From: Micromonospora rhizosphaerae
GTDB lineage: Bacteria; Actinomycetota; Actinomycetes; Mycobacteriales; Micromonosporaceae
Assembly: GCF_900091465.1 (NCBI RefSeq)
Contig: NZ_FMHV01000002.1
Span: forward strand, 3,534,001 to 3,598,000
Length of the DNA stretch: 64,000 nucleotides
Direction: 5' to 3'
Shown in pieces: positions 17,072-25,674 of this stretch; the first letter of the stretch is position 1, and each line of letters starts with the position of its first letter. A program made the position numbers and the translations under genes. The notes under the pieces were generated by a model, which was not told the DNA's origin, searched no databases, and was given only the letters and a program-made list of their open reading frames with translations.

Positions 17072-17123
17072 TGTGCACACACTTGCGCACGATTGTGCAA
17101 CCTGGGATGCTGCCCACTGTGCA
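17072..17123. promoter_or_regulatory. TGTGCA repeat cluster in divergent SIS/DeoR promoter
   Basis: TGTGCA occurs at 17072-17077, 17094-17099 and 17118-17123, with a TGCGCA variant at 17084-17089. The first three are spaced 12 and 10 bases, about one helical turn. DeoR-family repressors commonly bind repeated short elements in front of their own operons, so this is the likely binding region for the product of the next gene. Confidence 0.55.
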
Positions 17124-17163
17124 TTCCTCCGCCAGCAACGGATCCGGTGAGGCGAGCGCTCCA

Positions 17164-17970
17164 ATGACGACGGCAGGCCAAGAAACTTCACCGAACGGGA
17201 ACGCCGCCGCACGCCGCCGGCACCGCGCCGATCGCTTCGGCCGGATCCTGCAGATGCTCGGCGAGAAGGGCAGCGTCGACGTCGCCGACCTCGCCCTCGA
17301 CCTCGGCGTCAGCGAGGCCACGGTGCGGCGGGACCTGCGCGCGCTGGCCAACCAGCGGCTGCTCGAACGCGCGCACGGCGGCGCGGTCTCCGGCGCGACG
17401 GAGTTGCCGGTGCGGTACCGGAGCGGCCAGGCCCACGCGGAGAAGCTGCGCATCGCGCGCGCCGCTGCCGAACGCGTGGCGGAGGGCGACGTCGTGGCGC
17501 TCACCGGCGGCACCACGACCCTGGAGGTCGCCCGCTGCCTGGCGTACCGCGGTGAGGTGTCGGTGGTGACGAACGCGCTGAACATCGGGGCGGAACTCGC
17601 GGTCCGGCCGAACGTGAAGCTCATCATGACCGGCGGCGTCGCCCGCGGCGTCTCCTACGAACTCGTCGGACCCCTGGCCGACGCGACGCTGGACAAGATA
17701 AACATCGACATCGCCTTCGTCGGCGTCGACGGCATCGAGCGCAACGCCGGCCTGACTACACAGAACGAGACCGAGGCCGCCACCAACCGGGTCCTGATCG
17801 AACGCAGCCGCAAGGCGATCGTGGTGGCCGACTCCAGCAAGCTCGGCCGGGTCGTGTTCGCCGGCATCGCCCCGGTGTCCGCGATCAGCGAGCTCATCAC
17901 CGACGCCGGGGCGGACCCCGCGGAAGTGGACCGGTTGCGGACGGCCGGGCTCACCGTCACGGTCGTCTGA
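17164..17970 (+). CDS. DeoR-family transcriptional regulator
   Basis: This 268-residue repressor starts at ATG 17164. Its N-terminal helix-turn-helix is VDVADLALDLGVSEATVRRDL, followed by the family's conserved RAHGGAV. The C-terminal sensor domain has the DeoRC phosphate-binding pattern: ALTGGTTTLEVARCL, VVTNALNIGAEL, MTGGVARG and VADSSKLGRVVFAGI. Effectors of the family are usually sugar phosphates. The adjacent kinase and aldolase genes and the divergent SIS gene are the likely targets. Confidence 0.92.
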   Translation: MTTAGQETSPNGNAAARRRHRADRFGRILQMLGEKGSVDVADLALDLGVSEATVRRDLRALANQRLLERAHGGAVSGATELPVRYRSGQAHAEKLRIARAAAERVAEGDVVALTGGTTTLEVARCLAYRGEVSVVTNALNIGAELAVRPNVKLIMTGGVARGVSYELVGPLADATLDKINIDIAFVGVDGIERNAGLTTQNETEAATNRVLIERSRKAIVVADSSKLGRVVFAGIAPVSAISELITDAGADPAEVDRLRTAGLTVTVV

Positions 17971-18041
17971 CAGATGATCCGTCACCTGTCCCGCCGCACC
18001 GTCGTCGCGCCCTGCCGGGTGCCGTCACCGGGAGTCGCCCG

Positions 18042-18956
18042 GTGATCCTCTGTGTCACGTTGAACGCCGCCCTCGACGTCACCTACGTCGTCGACCAGGT
18101 CCGCTGGCATTCCGGCAACAGGGTGGTCTCCACCGCCGAGCACGCTGGCGGCAAGGGCACCAACGTGGCCCGGGTGCTGCACAGCCTCGGCGAGCACGTG
18201 GTGCTGACCGGTCTCGCCGGTGGCGGCACGGGCGACCGGATCCGACGCCACCTCGCCGCCGCCGGGATCACCGAGGAGCTGGTGCCCATCGCCGGCGAGT
18301 CCCGGCGCACGCTGGCCGTGGTGGACGAGGCCGCGGGCGACGCGACCGGCTTCTGGGAGCCGGGGCCAGCTGTGCGCGCCGACGAGTGGGACGCGTTAGT
18401 CCGGCGCTTCCACCGCCTGCTCCCCGACGCGGCCGTCGTGGTGCTCTCCGGTAGCGCGCCACCGGGAGTACCGGACGACGGCTACGCATCGCTGATCTCC
18501 ATCGCCGGCGACGCCGGTGTGCCAGCCGTCCTCGACGTCTCCGGCGCGGCGCTGCGGATCGGCGTCACCGCCGGACCGGCAGTGGTCAAGCCCAACCGGG
18601 AGGAACTGGCGGCGGCCACGGGTCACGGCGACGCGTGGACCGCCGCAGACTCTCTGGTGTCGGCCGGGGCGGCCGCCGTCGTCGTCTCCGCCGGCGCCGA
18701 CGGCCTGCTGGCAGCGACCCCGCGGCGCCGATGGGTGGCCCGGCCGCCCGAACCGCTGTCGGGCAACCCGACCGGCGCCGGCGACGCATGTGTCGCCGCG
18801 CTCGCCCGGGGGCTGCGCGCCGGGAGCGGCTGGCCGGAACGGCTGGCCGACGCCGTGGCGTTGTCGGCCGCCGCGGTGCTGCGCCCCGTGGCCGGTGAGG
18901 TCGACCGGGACGCCTACCGGCGGTTTCGCGACTTGGTCCACGTCGAGGAGGTCTAG
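18042..18956 (+). CDS. PfkB-family hexose-phosphate kinase (LacC/FruK-like)
   Basis: This 304-residue kinase has both family signatures: AGGKGTNVARVLHSL near residue 35 and NPTGAGDACVAAL near residue 245, whose Asp is the catalytic base. VVLSGSAPPGVPD and VVKPNREEL lie between, as in 1-phosphofructokinase and tagatose-6-phosphate kinase. GTG 18042 is the start. An aldolase of the matching pathway begins two bases after its TAG, so it likely makes the bisphosphate that the aldolase cleaves. Whether the substrate is fructose-1-, fructose-6- or tagatose-6-phosphate cannot be told. Confidence 0.9.
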   Translation: MILCVTLNAALDVTYVVDQVRWHSGNRVVSTAEHAGGKGTNVARVLHSLGEHVVLTGLAGGGTGDRIRRHLAAAGITEELVPIAGESRRTLAVVDEAAGDATGFWEPGPAVRADEWDALVRRFHRLLPDAAVVVLSGSAPPGVPDDGYASLISIAGDAGVPAVLDVSGAALRIGVTAGPAVVKPNREELAAATGHGDAWTAADSLVSAGAAAVVVSAGADGLLAATPRRRWVARPPEPLSGNPTGAGDACVAALARGLRAGSGWPERLADAVALSAAAVLRPVAGEVDRDAYRRFRDLVHVEEV

Positions 18957-18958
18957 GG

Positions 18959-19801
18959 ATGCGCGTCAGTACCGGCGAGATCGTCGCGGCCGCCGCCGCC
19001 GCAGGTAGGGGAGCGGGGGCGTTCAACGTCATCACGCTCGAACATGCGGAGGCGATCGTCGCCGGCGCCGAGCGCGTGGACCGGCCGGTGATCCTCCAGC
19101 TCAGCGAGAACGCCGTCGGTTTCCACCTCGGCCGCGTACGCCCCATCGCCGCCGCCCTCGGCGAGATCGCCACCGCCGCGCGGGTGCCGGTATCGCTGCA
19201 CCTGGACCACGTCGCGGACGAGTCGCTCCTGCACCAGACAGCCGACGCCGGCTTCAGCTCCGTCATGTTCGACGCCTCGACCCGGCCGTACCAGGAGAAT
19301 GTGGCCGTTACCCGGGCGGCGGCCGACTGGGCGCACGAGCGGGGGCTGTGGCTGGAGGCCGAACTCGGTGAGGTGGGCGGCAAGGACGGCGCGCACGCGC
19401 CCGGTGTCCGGACCGATCCACGCCAGGCGGAGTCCTACGTGGCGGCGACCGGGGTCGACGCACTCGCGGTGGCGGTGGGCAGTTCACATGCGATGACGAC
19501 CCGAGAGGCGGCTCTCGATCTCGACCTGATCGCGCAGCTGCGCAAGACCGTCCCGGTGCCGCTGGTCCTGCACGGGTCCTCAGGAGTGCCGGACGAGCAC
19601 CTGCGCGGCGCCATCGGGCACGGCATGGTCAAAATCAACTTCGGTACGGCGTTGAACCTGGCGTACACCGGTGCCGTCCGAGACGTCCTGGCCGGCCCGA
19701 ACCCCCCGGTGGACCCCCGCAAATACCTGCGGGTCGCCCGCGACGCCGTCGCCGACGTCGTGGCGCACCTGCTCACCGTGCTGGACAAGGCGGCCGGCTA
19801 A
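18959..19801 (+). CDS. Class II ketose-bisphosphate aldolase (GatY/KbaY/Fba type)
   Basis: This 280-residue zinc aldolase has the metal-binding segment SLHLDHVADESLL (His81, Asp83, His84), the conserved ELGEVGGKDG, and the phosphate-binding LVLHGSSGVPDEHL with a further metal His. MVKINFGTALN near residue 220 is also conserved. Its length matches tagatose-bisphosphate and short fructose-bisphosphate aldolases. It is co-transcribed with the PfkB kinase and together they turn a hexose phosphate into two triose phosphates. Confidence 0.92.
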   Translation: MRVSTGEIVAAAAAAGRGAGAFNVITLEHAEAIVAGAERVDRPVILQLSENAVGFHLGRVRPIAAALGEIATAARVPVSLHLDHVADESLLHQTADAGFSSVMFDASTRPYQENVAVTRAAADWAHERGLWLEAELGEVGGKDGAHAPGVRTDPRQAESYVAATGVDALAVAVGSSHAMTTREAALDLDLIAQLRKTVPVPLVLHGSSGVPDEHLRGAIGHGMVKINFGTALNLAYTGAVRDVLAGPNPPVDPRKYLRVARDAVADVVAHLLTVLDKAAG

Positions 19802-19854
19802 TGCCGCGCCGGCGGACGAGGCCACGTGGGACCGGTCCGCCCTGCCGGGTGGTG

Positions 19855-20637
19855 CTACTGGTGCGGCTGATTGTCCGCGGATCCCGCAAGCTGCCGCCGG
19901 CGGTATGAACGGCCACGGGAGGGGGCGGGCGGGGCAACCGATCGCTCAGGGGCTCCGCTGACCGGCGGCTGGTGAAGGCGCAGCCAGTGCTCCGTCTGAG
20001 CTACGTGCTGAGCGGCGGCGCTGTAGGCGGCCGCCGGGTCCCGCGCGATGAGCGCGTTGGTGATCGAGCGATGGCCCGCGTCGCTTGTCGCCTTGATTAA
20101 CTTCCCGTCCGCCGTATCGAAGATCTGGTAGGAGCGAGACCGCGATCGGAACACATCCAACAGAGTCGCGAGTGTGGGGTTGCCGGCAATGGCGGCGATG
20201 GTCGAGTGGAAGAGGGCATCAAGCTCTGAGGCCTGATGTCCGTCGGAGGTCGCCTCCATCCGGTCGAGCAGTTGCAGCAGCTCCCGCCCCTGCTCGTCGG
20301 TGATTCTCGCGGCTGCCTGCGAAGTCGCATGGGCCTCGAGCACGCGCCGCAACTCGTAGATCTCAAGCAACCCGGCCAGAGGCAGCAGGTCGACCGTCAG
20401 GGCGAGAGTGCCGACGATTTCCTCCGGCACGAGCCTCGCGACGTAGGTGCCCGAGCCATGACGGGAGTCGATCACTCGGAGTGCCGACAGCATCCGGACC
20501 GCCTCCCGCAGCGATCCGCGGGACACCCCGAGTTCCTCACAGAGCTCCGCCTCCGGCGGGAACTTCTGACCGGCGGCCAAACGACCGGAGGAGATCATCT
20601 GCCGGAGGCCGTGGAAGGCGACGTCGACTGCGGACAC
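19855..20637 (-). CDS. GntR-family (FadR/FCD) transcriptional regulator
   Basis: GTG 20637 is preferred over the in-frame TTG at 20661 because GAGGGAG lies five bases before it; the protein then has 260 residues. The winged helix reads FPPEAELCEELGVSRGSLREAVRML, followed by SRHGSGTYV. The FCD ligand domain shows the usual ELRRVLEAHATSQAA and a distal helix with the metal His (LFHSTIAAIAGN, HRSITNALIARD). A Pro/Ser/Arg-rich tail of about 40 residues is dispensable-looking. It diverges from the aminotransferase and sugar importer operon, which it probably controls. Confidence 0.9.
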   Translation of the reverse strand: MSAVDVAFHGLRQMISSGRLAAGQKFPPEAELCEELGVSRGSLREAVRMLSALRVIDSRHGSGTYVARLVPEEIVGTLALTVDLLPLAGLLEIYELRRVLEAHATSQAAARITDEQGRELLQLLDRMEATSDGHQASELDALFHSTIAAIAGNPTLATLLDVFRSRSRSYQIFDTADGKLIKATSDAGHRSITNALIARDPAAAYSAAAQHVAQTEHWLRLHQPPVSGAPERSVAPPAPSRGRSYRRRQLAGSADNQPHQ

Positions 20638-20687
20638 GGAGCTCCCTCGAACGATGGTCAACTATAAGGCTAGCGCACGAGATCACC

Positions 20688-20706
20688 GGAGTCATATGAT
20701 GTCTCC
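20688..20706. promoter_or_regulatory. Candidate GntR operator
   Basis: GGAG-TCATATGA-TGT-CTCC has a perfect 8-base palindrome TCATATGA (20692-20699) inside GGAG/CTCC arms. It lies 51 bases upstream of the GntR start and about 100 bases before the class V aminotransferase. FadR-type proteins bind short dyads of this size. The rest of the 168-base gap holds no further structure I can support. Confidence 0.45.
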
Positions 20707-20805
20707 GCTGGCAAAGGCCTCCACAGCAGCCCCGTACGCGCACTATTACGGCAAGTTATCTAACGTCTTTCGAAGGCTCACGCCCTTCTTCGAGAGCGGG
20801 AACCC

Positions 20806-22029
20806 ATGACCGCTACGTCCATGACCGCGTGCCTGACCCTGCCCGACGGCTCGCCGGCAGCAGCCGGCTGGACGCTCCAGCCCGACCTACGTCATCTCAA
20901 CCACGGTTCCTTCGGCGCGGTTCCCGCGCACGTGCAGGCCCATCAGAACGCCCTGCGCGCGCAGATGGACGCCGCCCCGGTCCTGTGGTTCTCAGAGCTG
21001 TCTCCCAAGATCGGCGCAGCCCGGGCCGAGATCGCCAGTTTCCTGGGCGTCGCCGCCGACGACACGGCGTTCGTTCCCAACGCCAGCGGCGGTGCCAGCG
21101 TGGTCTACGCGAACCTGCCGGCCCGCCCCGGAATGGAGATCGTGGTCACCGACCACGGCTACGGAGCGGTCACGATGGGCGCCGAACGCCTCGCCCGCCG
21201 CTCGGGCGGCAGGGTGCGCGTCGCTCGGATACCACTCGACGCGACGCTGCAGCAGGCCCACGACGCTGTCGTAGCGCAGTTCACAGACCACACCGGCCTT
21301 GTCGTCATCGATCACCTTACCTCGCCGACCGCACGCCTGCTTCCGGTCGACACGGTGTCCGCCGAGGCGCGACGCCGCGGCATCCCCGTGCTGGTCGACG
21401 GGGCGCACGTTCCCGGGCTCTACGACCGACCGCTCGACGGACTGGATTGCGACTTCTGGGTCGGCAACCTGCACAAGTTCGCCTGCGCACCGCGTGGCGC
21501 GGCGGTTCTGGTCGCGCGAAACGCGCTGCGGGACCAGCTGTACCCGCTGATTGACTCGTGGGGCGCGCCGCTCGACTTTCCGCAGCGCTTCGATAGCCAG
21601 GGAACTCTCGACGCGACCAGCTACCTCGCGGCGCCGCGGTCGATCGCGTTCATCGAACACACCTGGGGCTGGGAGGCCGCCCGGCGGTACATGAGTGGCC
21701 TGGCTGATTACGCCGAGGAGGTCATCGCGTCGGCCTTCTCTGCCATCACGGGCGAAGACCACCGGGTGGACGTCGGAAGTCCGGTGAACGCGATGCGCCT
21801 GGTGCGCCTGCCGGCGGAACTTGCCACCACCCACCAGGACGCCGACGGCCTGCGGGACCGGGTGCTGCGGGAACTCGGGGTCGAAACCGCTTTCACCAGC
21901 TTCGATGGCACCGGCTACTACCGCCTGTCCACCCATGTCTACAACACGGCCGAGGATTTCGAGCACTTCGCCGAACATTGCGTCCCCGTGCTCTGCCGGT
22001 GGGCGCGCGAGGCCGCAGGTCCGTCCTGA
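20806..22029 (+). CDS. Class V PLP-dependent aminotransferase (isopenicillin-N-epimerase-like)
   Basis: This 407-residue protein of the class V fold has the N-terminal LRHLNHGSFGAVPAHV, the PLP ring contact in VLVDGAHVPGLYD, and the Schiff-base Lys224 in VGNLHKFACAPRGAAVL. Relatives include isopenicillin N epimerase and cysteine desulfurase-like enzymes, but many act on unknown amines. GAGAGCGGG precedes the ATG; a second ATG five codons on is possible. It heads the operon of a sugar ABC importer, which is an uncommon partner for this class, and suggests that an amino-containing sugar or amino acid derivative is taken up. Confidence 0.88.
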   Translation: MTATSMTACLTLPDGSPAAAGWTLQPDLRHLNHGSFGAVPAHVQAHQNALRAQMDAAPVLWFSELSPKIGAARAEIASFLGVAADDTAFVPNASGGASVVYANLPARPGMEIVVTDHGYGAVTMGAERLARRSGGRVRVARIPLDATLQQAHDAVVAQFTDHTGLVVIDHLTSPTARLLPVDTVSAEARRRGIPVLVDGAHVPGLYDRPLDGLDCDFWVGNLHKFACAPRGAAVLVARNALRDQLYPLIDSWGAPLDFPQRFDSQGTLDATSYLAAPRSIAFIEHTWGWEAARRYMSGLADYAEEVIASAFSAITGEDHRVDVGSPVNAMRLVRLPAELATTHQDADGLRDRVLRELGVETAFTSFDGTGYYRLSTHVYNTAEDFEHFAEHCVPVLCRWAREAAGPS

Positions 22030-22084
22030 CCTCTCCACCCCCGACAGAGCACGCCACGTTCCCCCACCATCGAAAAGAGGAACC

Positions 22085-23380
22085 GTGAAACTGAGAAGGG
22101 CGCTCACCGGAATCACCCTCTCCCTGACCACCGCCATCGCGATGACGGGCTGCTCCAGCCCCGCTGCTGACGGCACGGTCACGCTGCAGATGGTCGAGAG
22201 CCTCACCAACCCCGCCCGCACCCAGCTGCTCAAGAGCCTTCTCGCCGACTTCGAGGCGAAGAACAAGGGCGTCAAGGTGCAGCTCGTGTCGCCCCCGACA
22301 GACCAGGCCGATCAGAAGCTCCAGCAGATGCTGCAGGCCGGTAGCGGCATCGACGTACTCGAGGTCCGGGACCTCACCGTCGGTCCGTTCTCCAAGAACG
22401 GCTGGCTGTACGACATGTCGCACGACCTGGAGGGCTGGACGGGCCGGGACGCCCTGACGGAGAACGCGGCGAAGTTCTCGAAGAACTCCGAGGGCAAATC
22501 CTATTTTGTGCCCTATGGCTTCTACGGGCTCAGCCTCTTCTACCGCACCGACCTGGTGAAGGATGCCGGCTTCAACGCTCCCCCCAACAGCTGGGAGGAG
22601 CTGCTCCAGCAGGCCACCGCCATCCAGGACCCGTCGAAGAAGCGATACGGTTACGCGTTCCGCGGCGGAAAGAACGGCTACACCAACGCCACCGTCGCCA
22701 TCGAGGCCTACGTCGCGGACCAGATCGACGTCAACAACGCGTACAAGTTGTCCAACGGGAAGAGCATCTTCTCCGCCCCGGAGGCCCTCGAGGCGCTCAA
22801 GACCTACTTCGCGCTCTTCAAGCAGGCTTCTCCGCCGTCATCGGTGGCGTGGGGTTACCCAGAGATGGTCGAGGGCTTCTCGAACGGGTCGACCGCATTC
22901 CTCCTGCAGGACCCAGAAGTCATCGCCACCGTGGGGCAGTCCAAGGCGATCAGCAAGGATCAGTGGACGACGGCTCCGATGCTGGTGGGCCCGACCGGAA
23001 AGGCCATTCAGCCCATGGCGACGGCCGGCTGGGGGATCGCCTCGTCGAGCAAGCACAAGCAGGAGGCCGTCAAGCTGATCAAGTTCCTCTCGGAGGGGGA
23101 TGCCTCGATCCGCTTCACGAAGGAGAACAGTCTCGTGCCCATTTTGAAGACGGCAGTCGACGACGAGTTCTACAAGGTGGGCGCCTGGAAGAGCTACGTC
23201 ACGATGAACCAGAAGCCCGACGTGTACATCACCGCCATCCAGCCCCGGGACGCCAGCTGGTGGACGGAGTGGGCCCAGAAGGCGGACACCGAGGTGCAGC
23301 AGGTCCTGGCCGGCAAGATTACGAACGAGCAACTCCTCGCCAGCTGGGACAAGTACTGGACCGAGAAGTGGGCGAAGTAG
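22085..23380 (+). CDS. Sugar ABC transporter substrate-binding lipoprotein
   Basis: This 431-residue precursor starts at GTG 22085 (AAAGAGGAA before it). A basic N-terminus, hydrophobic helix and lipobox AMTGC place the mature N-terminal Cys at about residue 23, anchoring it outside the membrane. The mature part fits family 1 solute-binding proteins: VEVRDLTVGPFSKNGWLYD-type loop, YFVPYGFYGLSLFYRTDLVK, GYAFRGGKNGY and GWGIASSSKHKQEAVKLIKF. It delivers the sugar to the two following permeases. Confidence 0.93.
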   Translation: MKLRRALTGITLSLTTAIAMTGCSSPAADGTVTLQMVESLTNPARTQLLKSLLADFEAKNKGVKVQLVSPPTDQADQKLQQMLQAGSGIDVLEVRDLTVGPFSKNGWLYDMSHDLEGWTGRDALTENAAKFSKNSEGKSYFVPYGFYGLSLFYRTDLVKDAGFNAPPNSWEELLQQATAIQDPSKKRYGYAFRGGKNGYTNATVAIEAYVADQIDVNNAYKLSNGKSIFSAPEALEALKTYFALFKQASPPSSVAWGYPEMVEGFSNGSTAFLLQDPEVIATVGQSKAISKDQWTTAPMLVGPTGKAIQPMATAGWGIASSSKHKQEAVKLIKFLSEGDASIRFTKENSLVPILKTAVDDEFYKVGAWKSYVTMNQKPDVYITAIQPRDASWWTEWAQKADTEVQQVLAGKITNEQLLASWDKYWTEKWAK

Positions 23381-23387
23381 TAAGAGC

Positions 23388-24347
23388 ATGACGCAGACAG
23401 CACTACCGACAAGGCGGCGCCCGGCTTCCGGGCCGGGCGCCCCTTCAGGCCCGCGAAAGCGACCCTTCACGGTCCGGCGAGGCCTCACCGTCCTGGCGTT
23501 CATGGCGCCGGCTGTCATCTTCGTCGCGGTATTCACGTACTACCCGATGATCTCCGGCAGCCAGATGGCGTTTCGCAAGTGGAACCTCGCCGACCTCACC
23601 GACACCTCATGGGTCGGCTTCGACAACTTCGCCGCGATCTTCGCAGACCCGACCTTCTTCACCGTGCTGGGCAACACCGTGGTCTGGGTCTTCGCGTCCA
23701 TCGTCCCGCAGTTCCTGATCGGCTTCGCCCTCGCGCTGTGGCTACGCCGAAGGTTCCGCTTCCGCGGCCTCTACCAGGCCCTGGTCTTCTTTCCCTGGGC
23801 CATTTCCGGCTTCCTCATCGGCATCCTGTTCCGCTGGATGTTCAACGGCGAGTTCGGGGTGATCAACGACCTGCTGACGAAGATCGGGATCATCGACAGC
23901 CCGGTGCCGTGGCTGGCCAAGCCCGGTACCGCGATGTTCGCGGTGGTCGTGGCGAACGTCTGGTACGGAGTGACCTTCTTCGCCATCATGATCCTTGCCG
24001 CACTCCAGTCGGTGCCCGATGAGCTGTACGAGGCGGCCGCGTTGGACGGCGCGAGCAAGGCCCGCGTGCTGTTCCAGATCACGATTCCGCAGATCGCCAC
24101 GACCCTCGCGCTGACCGTGCTGCTGCGGGTCATCTGGATCTTCAACTTCCCGGACATCATCTGGGCGATGACCGGGGGAGGACCCGCCAACCAGACTCAC
24201 ATCGTCACCACCTGGATGATCGAGACAACTCAACGTGGTGACTACGGGCATGCCTCGGCGATCGGCCTGATCGTCGTCGCCGTGCTCCTCGTGTTCAGCG
24301 CCTTCTATTTGTTGGCCCTGCGTGAACGGAAGGTGGTTCGATCGTGA
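23388..24347 (+). CDS. Carbohydrate ABC transporter permease, MalF type
   Basis: This 319-residue subunit has a 30-residue basic cytoplasmic tail then six hydrophobic helices. The EAA loop is at PDELYEAAALDGASKARVLF, and MTGGGPANQTHIVTTWM follows in the usual place. It starts seven bases after the binding-protein stop and overlaps the next permease (GTGA), so the three genes are one translationally linked operon. No cognate ATPase gene is present nearby. Confidence 0.93.
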   Translation: MTQTALPTRRRPASGPGAPSGPRKRPFTVRRGLTVLAFMAPAVIFVAVFTYYPMISGSQMAFRKWNLADLTDTSWVGFDNFAAIFADPTFFTVLGNTVVWVFASIVPQFLIGFALALWLRRRFRFRGLYQALVFFPWAISGFLIGILFRWMFNGEFGVINDLLTKIGIIDSPVPWLAKPGTAMFAVVVANVWYGVTFFAIMILAALQSVPDELYEAAALDGASKARVLFQITIPQIATTLALTVLLRVIWIFNFPDIIWAMTGGGPANQTHIVTTWMIETTQRGDYGHASAIGLIVVAVLLVFSAFYLLALRERKVVRS

Positions 24348-25180
24348 CGTCACGTCAATCCGTCGCGGGCCAGGTCATCCGGGTTCTCTTCCTGACCCTG
24401 TGGGCCGTGATCACCCTGTTCCCGATGTACTGGATCACGATCACCTCGTTCAAGGCGCCGGGCGCGATCTTCAGCTACCCGCTGGCGTACTGGCCGAAGG
24501 AGTTCTCGCTGGAGAACTACATCGGACTGTTCCAGAAGGCGCAGTTCGGTACGTACATCCTGAACAGCCTGACGGTGTCGACCGCTGCCGCGGCCGCGGC
24601 CACGCTGATCGCGATGCTCTCCGGTTACGTGCTCGCCCGGTTCGAGTTCCGTAGCAAGTCGGCGGTGCTGCTGGCCTTCCTGGTCACGCAGATGATCCCG
24701 TCGTTCATCGCGCTCGGGCCGCTGTACCTGCTGATGGTCCAGTTGGGACTGGTCGACCAGAAGCTGGGTCTGGTGCTGATCTACATCGCCGTCTGCATCC
24801 CGGTGAGCACCGTCATGCTACGCGGCTTCTTCGCCAATGTGCCGGATGCGTTGGAGGAAGCGGCCCTGATCGACGGCTGCTCCCGCCTCAAGGCGCTCTT
24901 CCGGGTCATCGTGCCGGTCATGAAGCCGGGGATTATCGCGGCGTTCATCTTCAACTTTGTGAACTGCTGGAATGAGCTGTTCCTGTCGGTCACGCTGATG
25001 AACAGCGACGAGAACCGCACCATCCCGACGGCGCTGAACGCCTTCATCACCAGTTTCAACATCGAGTGGTCGTCGATGGCGGCGGCGGCGGTACTGACCA
25101 TCCTCCCCACGATGGTTCTCTTCGCCTTCGCCAGCCGGTACATCGTCCAAGGGCTCACCGCCGGCGCGGTCAAGGGCTGA
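24344..25180 (+). CDS. Carbohydrate ABC transporter permease, MalG type
   Basis: This 278-residue partner permease starts from GTG within the previous stop. Six membrane helices, the EAA loop at PDALEEAALIDGCSRLKALF and the terminal segment QGLTAGAVKG identify it. The gap to the mutarotase gene is 44 bases with GGAGA before the next ATG, so the operon continues. Confidence 0.93.
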   Translation: MTSRQSVAGQVIRVLFLTLWAVITLFPMYWITITSFKAPGAIFSYPLAYWPKEFSLENYIGLFQKAQFGTYILNSLTVSTAAAAAATLIAMLSGYVLARFEFRSKSAVLLAFLVTQMIPSFIALGPLYLLMVQLGLVDQKLGLVLIYIAVCIPVSTVMLRGFFANVPDALEEAALIDGCSRLKALFRVIVPVMKPGIIAAFIFNFVNCWNELFLSVTLMNSDENRTIPTALNAFITSFNIEWSSMAAAAVLTILPTMVLFAFASRYIVQGLTAGAVKG

Positions 25181-25224
25181 GCGCGCCGGCCAGTCCGGGC
25201 ACGACCAACTGAACGGAGACTCTG

Positions 25225-25674
25225 ATGTCCCGTGTCTGCTTCACCCTGCAGGTCGACCCGTCACGGCTCGAGGAGTACCGTGCCCGGCACGCGGCAGTGT
25301 GGCCCGAGATGCTCGCCGCGCTACGCGACGCCGGCTGGCGCGATTACACGCTTCATCTCCGGGAGGACGGACTGCTCGTCGGTGTTCTGGTGACGGACGG
25401 CTTCGCGGCCGCGCAGGCGGCGATGGAGCGCACCGATGTCAACCGGCGCTGGCAGGCCGAGATGGCGCACTTCTTCCCCCAGCTCGCCGACGGGCGCGCC
25501 GATCGCGGGATGCATGTTCTGGACAAGGTGTTCAACCTCGAAGCCCACCTGGCCCTGCGCCTGCCGAATATCTCGTCCGTGCAGCTCAAGCGGCGTGTTG
25601 GTATTCGTGGAGGACGCCGCCGAGTCGGTCTCGTCGGCGTATGTCGAGGTGGGCGATTCGTCCCCGATCTGTGA
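25225..25674 (+). CDS. rhaM: L-rhamnose mutarotase, 3' end altered by an insertion sequence
   Basis: The first 105 residues match RhaM (YiiL), which interconverts alpha- and beta-L-rhamnose. Tyr18 and catalytic His22 (EEYRARHAAVWPEM) are at the same positions as in the E. coli enzyme, and DYTLHL, NRRWQAEM and VLDKVFNLE follow. RhaM is normally about 104 residues; here the frame runs 44 codons further into the adjacent insertion sequence, whose transposase gene is read antiparallel. The tail is therefore foreign. The enzyme may still work. It indicates that the importer upstream handles rhamnose or a related 6-deoxysugar. Confidence 0.85.
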   Translation: MSRVCFTLQVDPSRLEEYRARHAAVWPEMLAALRDAGWRDYTLHLREDGLLVGVLVTDGFAAAQAAMERTDVNRRWQAEMAHFFPQLADGRADRGMHVLDKVFNLEAHLALRLPNISSVQLKRRVGIRGGRRRVGLVGVCRGGRFVPDL

